DNA of 64,000 nucleotides from an uncultured Lachnospiraceae bacterium (GTDB taxonomy: Bacteria > Bacillota > Clostridia > Lachnospirales > Lachnospiraceae). Within the stretch, counting starts at the first letter, position 1. Every line of letters starts with the position of its first letter. Under the pieces are notes generated by a model. It was not told the origin of the DNA. It saw only the letters and a list, made by a program, of their open reading frames with translations, and ran no database searches. Position numbers and translations under genes: made by a program. This document shows positions 27,762 through 35,611 of this stretch, in pieces. The stretch covers positions 310,001 through 374,000 of the forward strand of contig CAIFEV010000001.1 in assembly GCA_903789615.1 (NCBI GenBank). The letters are read 5' to 3'.

Positions 27762-28415
27762 ATGGATTTTTCAAAGACCGACGGCATCCTGTTTGACCTG
27801 GACGGCACGCTCTGGGATTCCAGAGACGGTGTCCTGAAAGCGTGGAATGAAGTGATCTGTTCTGATCCCGGGGCCGCAAGAGGTCCGCTCACGAAAGAAG
27901 AAATCCTTCCGTGCTTCGGACTTCCCATGGACGAGATCCGGGACAGACTTCTTTCCGGAGCTGAGCCCGGTGCGCGCGGACGCGTCATGGCGAAGATGTG
28001 CGCGCATGAAAACGAGTATCTTAAAAAACACGGAGGAAAGCTCTTTCCGGGGCTGGAAGAGACGCTTGCGTTTCTTTCCGGGCGTTTCCCGCTCTTTATC
28101 GTGAGCAACTGTCAGGACGGATACATTGAGGCATTCCTTGCTGCACACAGACTCGGCACGTACTTCAAGGACACAGAGTGCTGGGGAAGGACGCATGCTG
28201 CCAAGGACGGAAGTATCCGGATTCTGATGGAGCGCAACAGCCTGAAGCGTGCTGTTTACGTCGGCGACACGGCCGGCGACGAGAGATCCGCGAAGGCTGC
28301 CGGTCTGCCGTTTATCTATGCGGCGTACGGGTTCGGAAAGGCAGTGTCGCCTGACGGGACCATCTCCCGGGTGAGCGATCTGAAGGAACTGTTCGGGAAA
28401 GGTGGAGGTGCATGA
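27762..28415 (+). CDS. HAD-family phosphatase
   Basis: 217 residues. HAD motif I is FDLDGTLWDS, motif II is IVSNC, motif III Lys lies in HAAKDGSI and motif IV in YVGDTAGDERSAKAAG. The helical cap sits between motifs I and II, as in the phosphoglycolate phosphatase/YjjG group. Substrate unknown. It begins five bases after the TPR gene stop with AGAGGATAA upstream, and its last four bases overlap the next gene. Confidence 0.88.
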   Translation: MDFSKTDGILFDLDGTLWDSRDGVLKAWNEVICSDPGAARGPLTKEEILPCFGLPMDEIRDRLLSGAEPGARGRVMAKMCAHENEYLKKHGGKLFPGLEETLAFLSGRFPLFIVSNCQDGYIEAFLAAHRLGTYFKDTECWGRTHAAKDGSIRILMERNSLKRAVYVGDTAGDERSAKAAGLPFIYAAYGFGKAVSPDGTISRVSDLKELFGKGGGA

Positions 28416-28726
28416 TACAGCTGCTGGCCGTTCAGGCGGTCGAAAAAAAGACGGATTTTCCGGAGGCAGTCATGGTCGGAAACTACGAGTGCGCGTATGC
28501 GGCCGGATACCTCGCGGGAAAATTTAATATTTTAACGGACATTATACATTCTGAGGATGATCTGAAAAAAACCGTGGAAGAGATTCTCACCCGGCCGGAA
28601 CCGGAGGATGCGAGGGAAAGGCGTTTTTTTGAAATGCTGAAAGGCTACGAGGTGACGGAGAACTTCGACGAAGATGTCTCGCAACTCTACGCCACAGGCC
28701 GCTCCCGGGCTCTTGGGGCGACTTGA
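28412..28726 (+). CDS. Small protein of unknown function
   Basis: 104 residues, acidic, no membrane segment or recognised motif. Starts in an ATGA overlap with the HAD gene, which argues that it is translated. The first half (VGNYECAYAAGYLAGKFNIL) is mildly hydrophobic; the second half is charged and helical. The TGA stop lies within the -35 box of the HPr promoter. I do not recognise a family. Confidence 0.65.
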   Translation: MIQLLAVQAVEKKTDFPEAVMVGNYECAYAAGYLAGKFNILTDIIHSEDDLKKTVEEILTRPEPEDARERRFFEMLKGYEVTENFDEDVSQLYATGRSRALGAT

Positions 28727-28751
28727 CATACCTTGAAATTCATACTATCAT
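28723..28751 (+). promoter_or_regulatory. Promoter of the HPr-like gene
   Basis: TTGACA (28723-28728), 17 bases, TATCAT (28746-28751); transcription start near 28758, so the HPr start must be downstream of that point. Confidence 0.75.
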
Positions 28752-28802
28752 TTCGACTTGACGGTGCTTACAACCGGCATGATTCTTCATTCGAGGTGTG
28801 AG

Positions 28803-29051
28803 ATGACAAAAAGGGTAGAGGTATCAAATCTCGAGAATAAGCATAAGAACGCGATCGCCGAGCTTGTTCAGAAGGCCTGCAAGTATGAGAGCCATATCGA
28901 ACTGGTTGGCAACGGCAAGAACATCAACGGTAAGAGCCTGATGGGAATGATGGCGTTCGGACTTCATGACGGCATGAAAGTTGACGTCTGTGCCGAAGGG
29001 GCTGACGCTGAACAGGCAGTGGCAGATATCTGCGAATTTCTGGCTTCATGA
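28803..29051 (+). CDS. HPr-family protein with altered active-site motif
   Basis: 82 residues, HPr fold. The position of the PTS-phosphorylated histidine is kept as His14, but the usual GLHARPA motif reads NKHKNAI: the arginine and proline that support phosphotransfer are gone. The regulatory serine site is kept (KSLMGMM, Ser45), the site used by HPr kinase. This resembles a Crh-like or specialised regulatory paralogue, not general PTS HPr. ATG 28803 with GAGGTG upstream. No ptsI or ptsK is adjacent. Confidence 0.85.
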   Translation: MTKRVEVSNLENKHKNAIAELVQKACKYESHIELVGNGKNINGKSLMGMMAFGLHDGMKVDVCAEGADAEQAVADICEFLAS

Positions 29052-29103
29052 TGCTTTGCGTTCAGAGGCAAAGGCTGCAGCATACAGGATGGAGGAGAAA
29101 GGC

Positions 29104-29703
29104 ATGAGCAGGACGAGAAAGACAACGACAACAGCAGCAAAAAGAGCGGCGGCCGGAACGGCGAAAGCTGCCACAACGAAGGAGCCGCTCATGGCGCAGG
29201 CCGTGAAGGCGGATGGAGAGTGCGGAAAAGCGGCAGAGGCAGTTGAAAAGAAAGCGGAAGCTGCAAAGGAAAAGACCGCTGAAGTGAAGAAGGCTGCGGA
29301 AGAGAAGACGGCTGAAGTGAAGAAAGCTGCCGAAGAGAAGACAGCCGAGGTTAAAAAGGCCGCCGAAGAGAAGACAGCTGAAGTTAAAAAGGCTGTGGAA
29401 AAGGCGGGAAAAGAAGTAAAAGAAGCTGTCGCCGGGAAGAAGGAAGAAGTCAGGAAAGCCGTGAAGGCTCCGGTAAGGGCTGCGCGGGCAAGGAAAGCCG
29501 CAAAAACAGAGCCGCAGACAAAGGTGTTCTTCCAGTATATGGGCGGACAGGTTGAGCAGGCGGCCCTCGTGGAGAAGGTTGTTGCCGACGCAAAGGCTCA
29601 GGGCGTTGACGTTGTAAGCGTCAAGCTGTACGTAAAGCCGGAAGAAGGCAAGTGCTACTATGTCGCCAATGACAACTTCATGGGTGCTGTGGATTTGTTC
29701 TGA
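29104..29703 (+). CDS. DUF6465-like protein with lysine/alanine-rich repeats
   Basis: 199 residues. A very basic K/A/E-rich N-terminal region (1-135) includes four tandem copies of EKTAEVKKAAE, predicted as a long amphipathic helix. The C-terminal domain (about 140-199; KVFFQYMGGQVEQAALVEKV to NFMGAVDLF) matches what I know as DUF6465. The charged region resembles histone H1-like or LEA-like helices; DNA or surface binding is conceivable but unproven. GGAGGAGAAAGG precedes the ATG. Ends at a strong terminator. Confidence 0.78.
   Translation: MSRTRKTTTTAAKRAAAGTAKAATTKEPLMAQAVKADGECGKAAEAVEKKAEAAKEKTAEVKKAAEEKTAEVKKAAEEKTAEVKKAAEEKTAEVKKAVEKAGKEVKEAVAGKKEEVRKAVKAPVRAARARKAAKTEPQTKVFFQYMGGQVEQAALVEKVVADAKAQGVDVVSVKLYVKPEEGKCYYVANDNFMGAVDLF
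29269..29400 (+). repeat. Four tandem 33-bp repeats
   Basis: Units at 29269, 29302, 29335 and 29368 each encode EKTAEVKKAAE (the last ends in VE). Synonymous differences between units show the array is not a very recent duplication. Confidence 0.9.
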
Positions 29704-29737
29704 ATTCTGTCTGACAGCTGCATACAGATGACAAGAT

Positions 29738-29774
29738 GGTGTGTCGGAAGTGTATTTCCGGCACATCTTTTTTT
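29738..29774 (+). terminator. Terminator of the HPr-DUF6465 operon
   Basis: GGTGTGTCGGAA (29738-29749) pairs with TTCCGGCACATC (29756-29767) with two G-U pairs, followed by seven T. Confidence 0.85.
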
Positions 29775-29833
29775 GCGGCGGAAAAATCGGCGCTTCCCGG
29801 AATACTGAAAAAAGTGTTATCATAATGCCAAAG

Positions 29834-29855
29834 GCGGCAGAAAAGCCGCTTTTTT
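29834..29855 (+). terminator. Compact hairpin with T-run just before the CarD-like gene
   Basis: GCGGC (29834-29838) and GCCGC (29845-29849) with a six-base loop and six T, ending 22 bases before the ATG. It may be a second terminator for the upstream operon or an attenuator in the leader of the next gene. Confidence 0.55.
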
Positions 29856-29877
29856 AAGGGCAAAAAGAAGGGATTGT

Positions 29878-30375
29878 ATGTTTGAAATCGGTGACAAGGT
29901 TGAATACGGCGTCCTCGGGACCTGTGAGATCACAAATATCGGGAAGCCGGAGATTAAAGGGGTTGACGGCACTTTCTACTTTCTGACGCCGCTGTACGAC
30001 GACCGGGGTATAATCTACTGCCCGGTACAAAACAAGGTGCCGATCCGGTACGTGATGAGCACAGAAGATGCGGAAGAACTGATGATTACTGCATCAGGCT
30101 GCGCGAAGGACGCCGCGATGAACAAGAGGATTTCTCCGAGAGACTATGAGACAATTGTCAAATCGCAGGATCCGAAGGAGATCATGCATCTGATCCGCCA
30201 TCTCTACAACATCCGGAACGAACGGGCCAGACAGGTGAGGAGAATGAAGTCGGCGGACGCCAGGATGCTTTCGGAGGCAAAAAAGATCCTGTACCAGGAA
30301 CTTGCTGCTGCAACGGGGCGGGAGCTCGGAGACGTGACAGAGCAGATGGATGCGGCTCTGAGCGTCGGGATCTGA
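29878..30375 (+). CDS. CarD/CdnL-like transcription regulator
   Basis: 165 residues. An N-terminal CarD/TRCF RNA-polymerase-interacting Tudor-like domain (FEIGDKVEYGVLGTCEITNIG through about residue 60) is followed by a helical C-terminal domain (about 80-160) with a basic stretch. CarD proteins bind the beta subunit and act on open-complex stability. AAGGG precedes the ATG. It lies upstream of valS on the same strand with a 163-base gap. Confidence 0.82.
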   Translation: MFEIGDKVEYGVLGTCEITNIGKPEIKGVDGTFYFLTPLYDDRGIIYCPVQNKVPIRYVMSTEDAEELMITASGCAKDAAMNKRISPRDYETIVKSQDPKEIMHLIRHLYNIRNERARQVRRMKSADARMLSEAKKILYQELAAATGRELGDVTEQMDAALSVGI

Positions 30376-30538
30376 TCCGACACTCCGTCAGATGCATGCG
30401 TACGGGGAGACGCGGGAAAAACCGGGCTTCTTGATAATGCAGAGGGGCGGTGCTACTATTGGAAGAACTGCTGCGGGAAAAGACGGGTGCAAGGCGCCTT
30501 CTTGCGGCGGCAGTCAAAGGTCAGGAGGAACAGCATCA

Positions 30539-33193
30539 ATGGGGAAACAGCTTGACAAGACATATGATCCGGCTGCCATCGAAGGCAGACTGTATCAGAA
30601 ATGGCTGGACAACAAATATTTTCACGCGAAGGTCGACAAGAGCAAAAAGCCCTTCTCGATCGTCATGCCGCCGCCGAATATCACCGGCAAGCTGCACATG
30701 GGCCACGCGCTGGACAACACCATGCAGGATATCCTGGTCCGCTTCAAGAGAATGCAGGGCTATGAGACACTCTGGGTTCCGGGCACGGACCACGCCAGCA
30801 TCTCCACGGAGGTAAAGGTCACAAATGCCCTGAAGGAAAAGGGCATTGACAAGCATGAAATCGGCCGCGAGGAATTCCTGAAACATGTCTGGGCCTGGAA
30901 GAAAGAATACGGCGGCATGATCACGAGCCAGCTGAAGAAGATCGGCTCTTCCTGTGACTGGGACCGTGAGCGTTTCACGATGGATGAGGGATGCTCAAAG
31001 GCTGTGCGCCAGGTTTTCGTCAACCTGTACAACAAGGGCCTCATCTACCAGGGCAACCGCATCATCAACTGGTGCCCGGTGTGCCACACGTCTCTCTCGG
31101 ACGCGGAAGTCGAGTATGAGGAGCAGGAGGGCCACTTCTGGTATATCAATTATCCGATTGTCGGCGAAGAGGGACGATACGTCATGATCGCCACCACGCG
31201 CCCGGAGACGCTTCTGGGCGATACCGCGCTTGCCGTAAACCCGGATGATGAGCGCTACAGGGACCTTGTGGGCAAGATGGTGCATCTGCCGCTCACGGAC
31301 AGGGATATCCCCATCATTGCGGATTCGTATGTCGACAGGGAATTCGGCACCGGTGTCGTGAAGATTACGCCGGCGCACGACCCGAACGACTTTGAGGTCG
31401 GCAGACGCCATAACCTCGAACAGATCAACATCCTGAACGACGACGCCACCATGAATGACCTCTGCGGCAAATATGCCGGCATGGACCGCTATGCGGCACG
31501 CGAGGCGATGGTGGAAGATCTGAAGAAACAGGGACTGCTCGTCAAAGTCGAGACGATCCGCCACAACGTCGGCGTGCACGACCGCTGCCACACCACGGTC
31601 GAGCCGATGGTCAAGAAGCAGTGGTTCGTGAAGATGAACGACCTGATCAGGCCGGCTGCAGACGCCGTCAGAAACGGTGAGATCCGTCTGATCCCGGACA
31701 GCATGAAGAGCACATACTTCAACTGGACCGACAACATCCGCGACTGGTGCATCTCCAGACAGCTCTGGTGGGGCCACCGGATTCCGGCTTACACCTGTGA
31801 TGAGTGCGGCGCGCTGACTGTCTCCGCAGAGCCGCTCACAAAGTGCCCGAAGTGCGGGAGCACCCACATCACGCAGGATCCGGACACACTCGACACATGG
31901 TTTTCTTCGGCGCTCTGGCCGTTCTCGACGCTCGGCTGGCCCGATAAAACACCGGAGCTTGAGTACTTCTATCCGACAAGCGTCCTGGTGACCGGATACG
32001 ACATCATCTTTTTCTGGGTCATCCGCATGATCTTCTCGGGATACGAGAACATGGGCCAGGCACCGTTCAAGAGCGTCCTGTTCCACGGACTTGTGCGCGA
32101 CTCAAAGGGACGCAAGATGAGCAAGTCACTGGGCAACGGCATTGATCCGCTGGAAGTCATCGACAAGTACGGTGCTGACGCGCTCAGAGCGTCCCTCATC
32201 AGCAACACAACGCCGGGCAACGACATGCGCTTCTACTATTCGCGTGTCGAGGCGTGCCGCAATTTCGCGAACAAGGTCTGGAACGCATCCCGTTTCGTGA
32301 TGATGAACGATCCGGACAACGCGGTAAAGGCCGGCGATAAGAGACCTGTGCACTTCACGGATGCCGACAAATGGATCCTCTCCCGGACCAACCGCATCGT
32401 GCGGGAAGTGACGGACAATCTTGAGAACTTTGACCTTGGCATTGCCTACGACAAGCTTGCCGGCTTTATCCGGGACGTATTCTGCGACTGGTACATCGAG
32501 ATGGTCAAGCCGCGCCTGTATCAGACAAACGACGCACAGGACAGAAGGACTGCACTCTGGACAACCAAGAACGTCCTCATCACGCTGCTGAAACTGCTGC
32601 ATCCGTTCATGCCGTTCATCACGGAAGAAATTTTCTGCACGGTTCAGGACGCCGAGGAGTCCATCATGATCTCCAGCTGGCCGCTGTACGACGAGACGCT
32701 CAGCTTCCCGCAGGAAGAGGAGGACGTCGGGAGAGTCATGGAAGCCGTACGCGGCATCCGCAACGCCCGCACGCAGATGAATGTGGCTCCGTCCCGCAAG
32801 GCGAAGGTATATGTGGTTTCTGAAAATCCGGCTGTGCGCCAGGCATTTGAGAAATCGGGCCAGTTTTTCGCGACACTCGCGTTTGCGTCAGAGGTGGCGG
32901 TACAGGCTGACAAGACCGGTATCGACGATTCGGCGGTTTCGGTTGTCATCCGCGACGGCGAGATCGATATGCCATTTGCCGACCTGGTTGACATCCGCCT
33001 TGAGATCGAACGACTGAAGAAGGAAGAGGCGAGACTCACCGGAGAGGTGATGCGCTCGCAGAAGATGCTTTCCAACGAGAAGTTCCTTGCGAAGGCACCG
33101 GCCGCAAAGGTCGAGGAAGAAAAGAGCAAACAGAAGAACTATCAGGATATGCTGGCGGCAACAAAGCAGCGGCTGGCTGATCTGCAGAAGTGA
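30539..33193 (+). CDS. valS: Valyl-tRNA synthetase
   Basis: 884 residues, normal length. Class I enzyme with Rossmann motif PPPNITGKLHMGHAL (HIGH) and KMSKSLGN (KMSKS). The CP1 editing domain shows TTRPETLLGDTA. A zinc-type CDECG...CPKCG pair lies before the KMSKS region. The C-terminal coiled-coil arm (about 820-884) ends the protein. ATG 30539 follows AGGAGGAAC; the longer in-frame start has no family similarity. The leader contains no T-box sequence that I can recognise. Confidence 0.97.
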   Translation: MGKQLDKTYDPAAIEGRLYQKWLDNKYFHAKVDKSKKPFSIVMPPPNITGKLHMGHALDNTMQDILVRFKRMQGYETLWVPGTDHASISTEVKVTNALKEKGIDKHEIGREEFLKHVWAWKKEYGGMITSQLKKIGSSCDWDRERFTMDEGCSKAVRQVFVNLYNKGLIYQGNRIINWCPVCHTSLSDAEVEYEEQEGHFWYINYPIVGEEGRYVMIATTRPETLLGDTALAVNPDDERYRDLVGKMVHLPLTDRDIPIIADSYVDREFGTGVVKITPAHDPNDFEVGRRHNLEQINILNDDATMNDLCGKYAGMDRYAAREAMVEDLKKQGLLVKVETIRHNVGVHDRCHTTVEPMVKKQWFVKMNDLIRPAADAVRNGEIRLIPDSMKSTYFNWTDNIRDWCISRQLWWGHRIPAYTCDECGALTVSAEPLTKCPKCGSTHITQDPDTLDTWFSSALWPFSTLGWPDKTPELEYFYPTSVLVTGYDIIFFWVIRMIFSGYENMGQAPFKSVLFHGLVRDSKGRKMSKSLGNGIDPLEVIDKYGADALRASLISNTTPGNDMRFYYSRVEACRNFANKVWNASRFVMMNDPDNAVKAGDKRPVHFTDADKWILSRTNRIVREVTDNLENFDLGIAYDKLAGFIRDVFCDWYIEMVKPRLYQTNDAQDRRTALWTTKNVLITLLKLLHPFMPFITEEIFCTVQDAEESIMISSWPLYDETLSFPQEEEDVGRVMEAVRGIRNARTQMNVAPSRKAKVYVVSENPAVRQAFEKSGQFFATLAFASEVAVQADKTGIDDSAVSVVIRDGEIDMPFADLVDIRLEIERLKKEEARLTGEVMRSQKMLSNEKFLAKAPAAKVEEEKSKQKNYQDMLAATKQRLADLQK

Positions 33194-33204
33194 GGCTTTA
33201 AGGA

Positions 33205-34380
33205 ATGGAGTTTTCATTTTCAGAGCGCGCAGAGCATTTCGGGCTGAACATCTTCGCCGAACTGCTTGAGAAAAAGGATGAGCGCCTGAAGGCCGGAAAG
33301 CCGGTCTATGACATGTTTGTGGGGACGCCGGATTTCAAGCCGGCGCCTCATGTGATGAAGGCGGTGAGTGAAGCGGCTCTGGATCCGGATAATTACAAGT
33401 ACGCGATCCGCGACACCGGAGAGCTGATACAGGCCGTACAGGACTGGTATGAGAGACGATACGGCGTCACGCTCACGCCGGATGAAATCATGTCGCTTAA
33501 CGGCACGCAGGAGGGGTTCGCGCATATCGCGTGGACTGTCTGCGAGCCGGGCGATATCGTACTGACGCCCAATCCCGGATATCCGATCTTTTCGGACGGG
33601 CCGTATCTTTGCGGTGCGAAAATCGTAAACTACGATCTTGATCCGGAGAATCACTACGTTCCGCTTCTTGAAAAGATTCCGGAGGACATCGCAAAAAAGG
33701 CGAAGATGATCGTCGTGTCCTATCCGCTCAATCCGACCTGTACGTGCGCGGACCGCGGATCGTATGAAAAGCTCATCCGCTTCGCGAAGAAATACAACAT
33801 TCTCGTCGTGCACGACAACGCGTACTCGGAGATCGAATACGACGGCCGCAGAGGATTTTCGTTTCTGTCACTGCCGGGCGCCATGGATGTCGGCGTGGAG
33901 TTCAACTCGCTGTCAAAGACCTACAACCTGACGGGACTGCGGATTTCTTTCGTTCTCGGCAATCCGCAGGTGATCGCGAAGTTCCGGGTGATCCGCTCCC
34001 AGTTTGACTACGGCATGTGCCTGCTGCAGCAGAAAGCGGCGGTGGCGGCGCTGACCGGCCCGCAGGACAGTGTCCGCAGGCAGGAGAAGGCGTATCAGGA
34101 ACGCCGGGACGCACTCTGCGGCACGCTTGCCGCAGGAGGATGGAACGTCACAAGCTCTGAGGGGACGATGTTCGTGTGGGCCCCGATTCCGGAAGGGTTC
34201 ACAGACGACAGGGAGTTCTGCTTTGAGATGCTGCGCGAGACCGGAGTGCTCTGCACGCCCGGCTCGGCGTTCGGGTCGCTCGGGAAAAATCACGTGCGCT
34301 TTGCACTCGTGCTGCCGGCGGAGAAGACGAAGTGGTGCGCCGCCCGGATAACCTCCTGGCTCGCTTCCCGGAAGAAATAA
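33205..34380 (+). CDS. Class I/II PLP-dependent aminotransferase
   Basis: 391 residues. Fold type I; the PLP lysine is in NSLSKTYNLTGLRISF, and the substrate-carboxylate arginine is expected in HVRFALV. The usual NPTG becomes NPTCTCAD, a variant seen in a clostridial subgroup related to DapL and alanine/aspartate aminotransferases. Specificity cannot be decided from sequence: LL-diaminopimelate or a general amino acid enzyme are both possible. It starts 11 bases after valS and ends at a terminator. Confidence 0.85.
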   Translation: MEFSFSERAEHFGLNIFAELLEKKDERLKAGKPVYDMFVGTPDFKPAPHVMKAVSEAALDPDNYKYAIRDTGELIQAVQDWYERRYGVTLTPDEIMSLNGTQEGFAHIAWTVCEPGDIVLTPNPGYPIFSDGPYLCGAKIVNYDLDPENHYVPLLEKIPEDIAKKAKMIVVSYPLNPTCTCADRGSYEKLIRFAKKYNILVVHDNAYSEIEYDGRRGFSFLSLPGAMDVGVEFNSLSKTYNLTGLRISFVLGNPQVIAKFRVIRSQFDYGMCLLQQKAAVAALTGPQDSVRRQEKAYQERRDALCGTLAAGGWNVTSSEGTMFVWAPIPEGFTDDREFCFEMLRETGVLCTPGSAFGSLGKNHVRFALVLPAEKTKWCAARITSWLASRKK

Positions 34381-34431
34381 ACAGCACCCTTGACAAATGT
34401 ACTCCTGTGAACTACCGTAAATAAGGAACTG

Positions 34432-34466
34432 CGCGCAGGTCCGGCAGCCTGGGCCTGCGCGTTTTT
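34432..34466 (+). terminator. Terminator of the valS-aminotransferase unit
   Basis: Perfect arms CGCGCAGG (34432-34439) and CCTGCGCG (34454-34461), then five T. Confidence 0.8.
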
Positions 34467-34483
34467 GACAATTTTATATCTTG

Positions 34484-34680
34484 AGCTCTTCGGGGCAAGG
34501 TGACACGTGGGGAAGCCTCACGTGAATTCCTGACCGGCGGTATGCTTACAGGCGCTTTATGCGTCTTAAAGGCAAGCCCGCGAGCCGGATGAACAGGTCA
34601 GTATCAGACCTGAATTTAATTCTCCGGCTGATGAGGTGAGAAGCCTCAGCCGACAGTACAGTCTGGATGTGAGAAGGGAG
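34484..34680 (+). promoter_or_regulatory. FMN riboswitch (RFN element)
   Basis: Conserved aptamer blocks in order: TCTTCGGGGCAAGGTGA, CCTGACCGGCGGT, AAGCCCGCGAGCC, a variable arm, CAGCCGACAGTACAGTCTGGATG and GAGAAGGGAG. P1 can form between CTCTTC (34486-34491) and GAAGGG (34673-34678), and the latter is part of the Shine-Dalgarno sequence of ribU. No terminator fits between aptamer and start codon, so control is probably at translation. Confidence 0.93.
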
Positions 34681-34686
34681 AATTCT

Positions 34687-35409
34687 ATGCAGATTGTAAA
34701 AGAGAACATTGTATTTCTTGCCGTTTCGATCGCGATTAGTGCCGCGGTCTATTTGTGTGCGTTTCTTTTTCAAAAGGTGATTGAAAAGTACAGCGGCCGG
34801 AAATTCGCGGCGGAAAAGACGAAGGTGAATCGTCTCGTCATTCTCGCCATGTTCACGGCGATTTCCGTCATCCTGATGTATGTTGATTTCCCGCTGCCGT
34901 TTCTGGCTCCGTCCTTCTACAAGGTTGACTTCTCGGAAGTTCCGATTCTCATCGGTGCGTTCATGCTGGGGCCGTGTGCCGGCGTCATCATGGAGGCTTT
35001 AAAGAATCTTCTGATGCTTGTCGTAAAGGGGACGAGTACTGCATTTGTCGGGGAGTTTGCGAACTTCATCGTCGGATGCTTTCTGGTGGTGCCGGCTGCT
35101 GTCGTGTACCACTTCCACCGCACGAAGAGACAGGCGATTGTAAGCCTCATCGTGGGCTCCGTCTTCATGACCGCCGGAGGCGTGCTTCTCAATGCCGTGT
35201 ATTTGCTGCCGAAGTACTCGGAACTATACGGCATCCCGGTGGCTTCGTTCATCGGGATGGGAAGCGCGATCAATGCAGGCGTGAACGATATCTATTCGTT
35301 TGCCGCCATATGCGTCGGGCCGTTTAATCTTCTCAAGGCGGGCATTGTGAGCGTCATCGTGGCACTTCTGTATCCGCATCTTTCAAGAATTCTGAAAGGG
35401 AATCACTGA
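34687..35409 (+). CDS. ribU: Riboflavin ECF transporter S component
   Basis: 240 residues with about six membrane segments. The substrate-binding subunit of an energy-coupling-factor vitamin importer; needs the shared EcfT and ATPases encoded elsewhere. Family features: RLVILAMFTAISVILMYVDFPLPF, YKVDFSEVPILIGAFMLGP, EALKNLLM and the GEFANFIVG block. An extra N-terminal segment precedes the usual start. ATG 34687 follows AAGGGAG, which lies in the FMN riboswitch. The riboswitch strongly supports riboflavin as substrate. Confidence 0.94.
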   Translation: MQIVKENIVFLAVSIAISAAVYLCAFLFQKVIEKYSGRKFAAEKTKVNRLVILAMFTAISVILMYVDFPLPFLAPSFYKVDFSEVPILIGAFMLGPCAGVIMEALKNLLMLVVKGTSTAFVGEFANFIVGCFLVVPAAVVYHFHRTKRQAIVSLIVGSVFMTAGGVLLNAVYLLPKYSELYGIPVASFIGMGSAINAGVNDIYSFAAICVGPFNLLKAGIVSVIVALLYPHLSRILKGNH

Positions 35410-35452
35410 CCCGTGCGGATAATGACGGGCACAGGTATATAAACATACGAAA

Positions 35453-35481
35453 CCCCGCAGCGGCTGCCTGCGGGGCTTTTT
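35453..35481 (+). terminator. Terminator of ribU
   Basis: Perfect arms CCCCGCAG (35453-35460) and CTGCGGGG (35468-35475), then CTTTTT. Confidence 0.85.
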
Positions 35482-35527
35482 ATGCGCCTTTTGTACACAA
35501 ACCGGACACATCTTTTTGCGTGGGGTA

Positions 35528-35536
35528 TGGTATAAT
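35528..35536 (+). promoter_or_regulatory. Extended -10 promoter of nadE
   Basis: TGGTATAAT at 35528-35536; no good -35. Transcription near 35543 rules out the upstream in-frame start and supports TTG 35612. Confidence 0.6.
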
Positions 35537-35611
35537 ACAACAACGCACAGTCTGCAGGAGACAGGAATACGGCTCTCTGGCTGCAGACGGAGAAAAAAGG
35601 GAGGGATCCCG

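Noticed and set aside
30376-30538. T-box leader or upstream peptide before valS
   Set aside because: No T-box core or GGTGG-type antiterminator sequence is visible. A short frame is open here but runs into valS out of frame.
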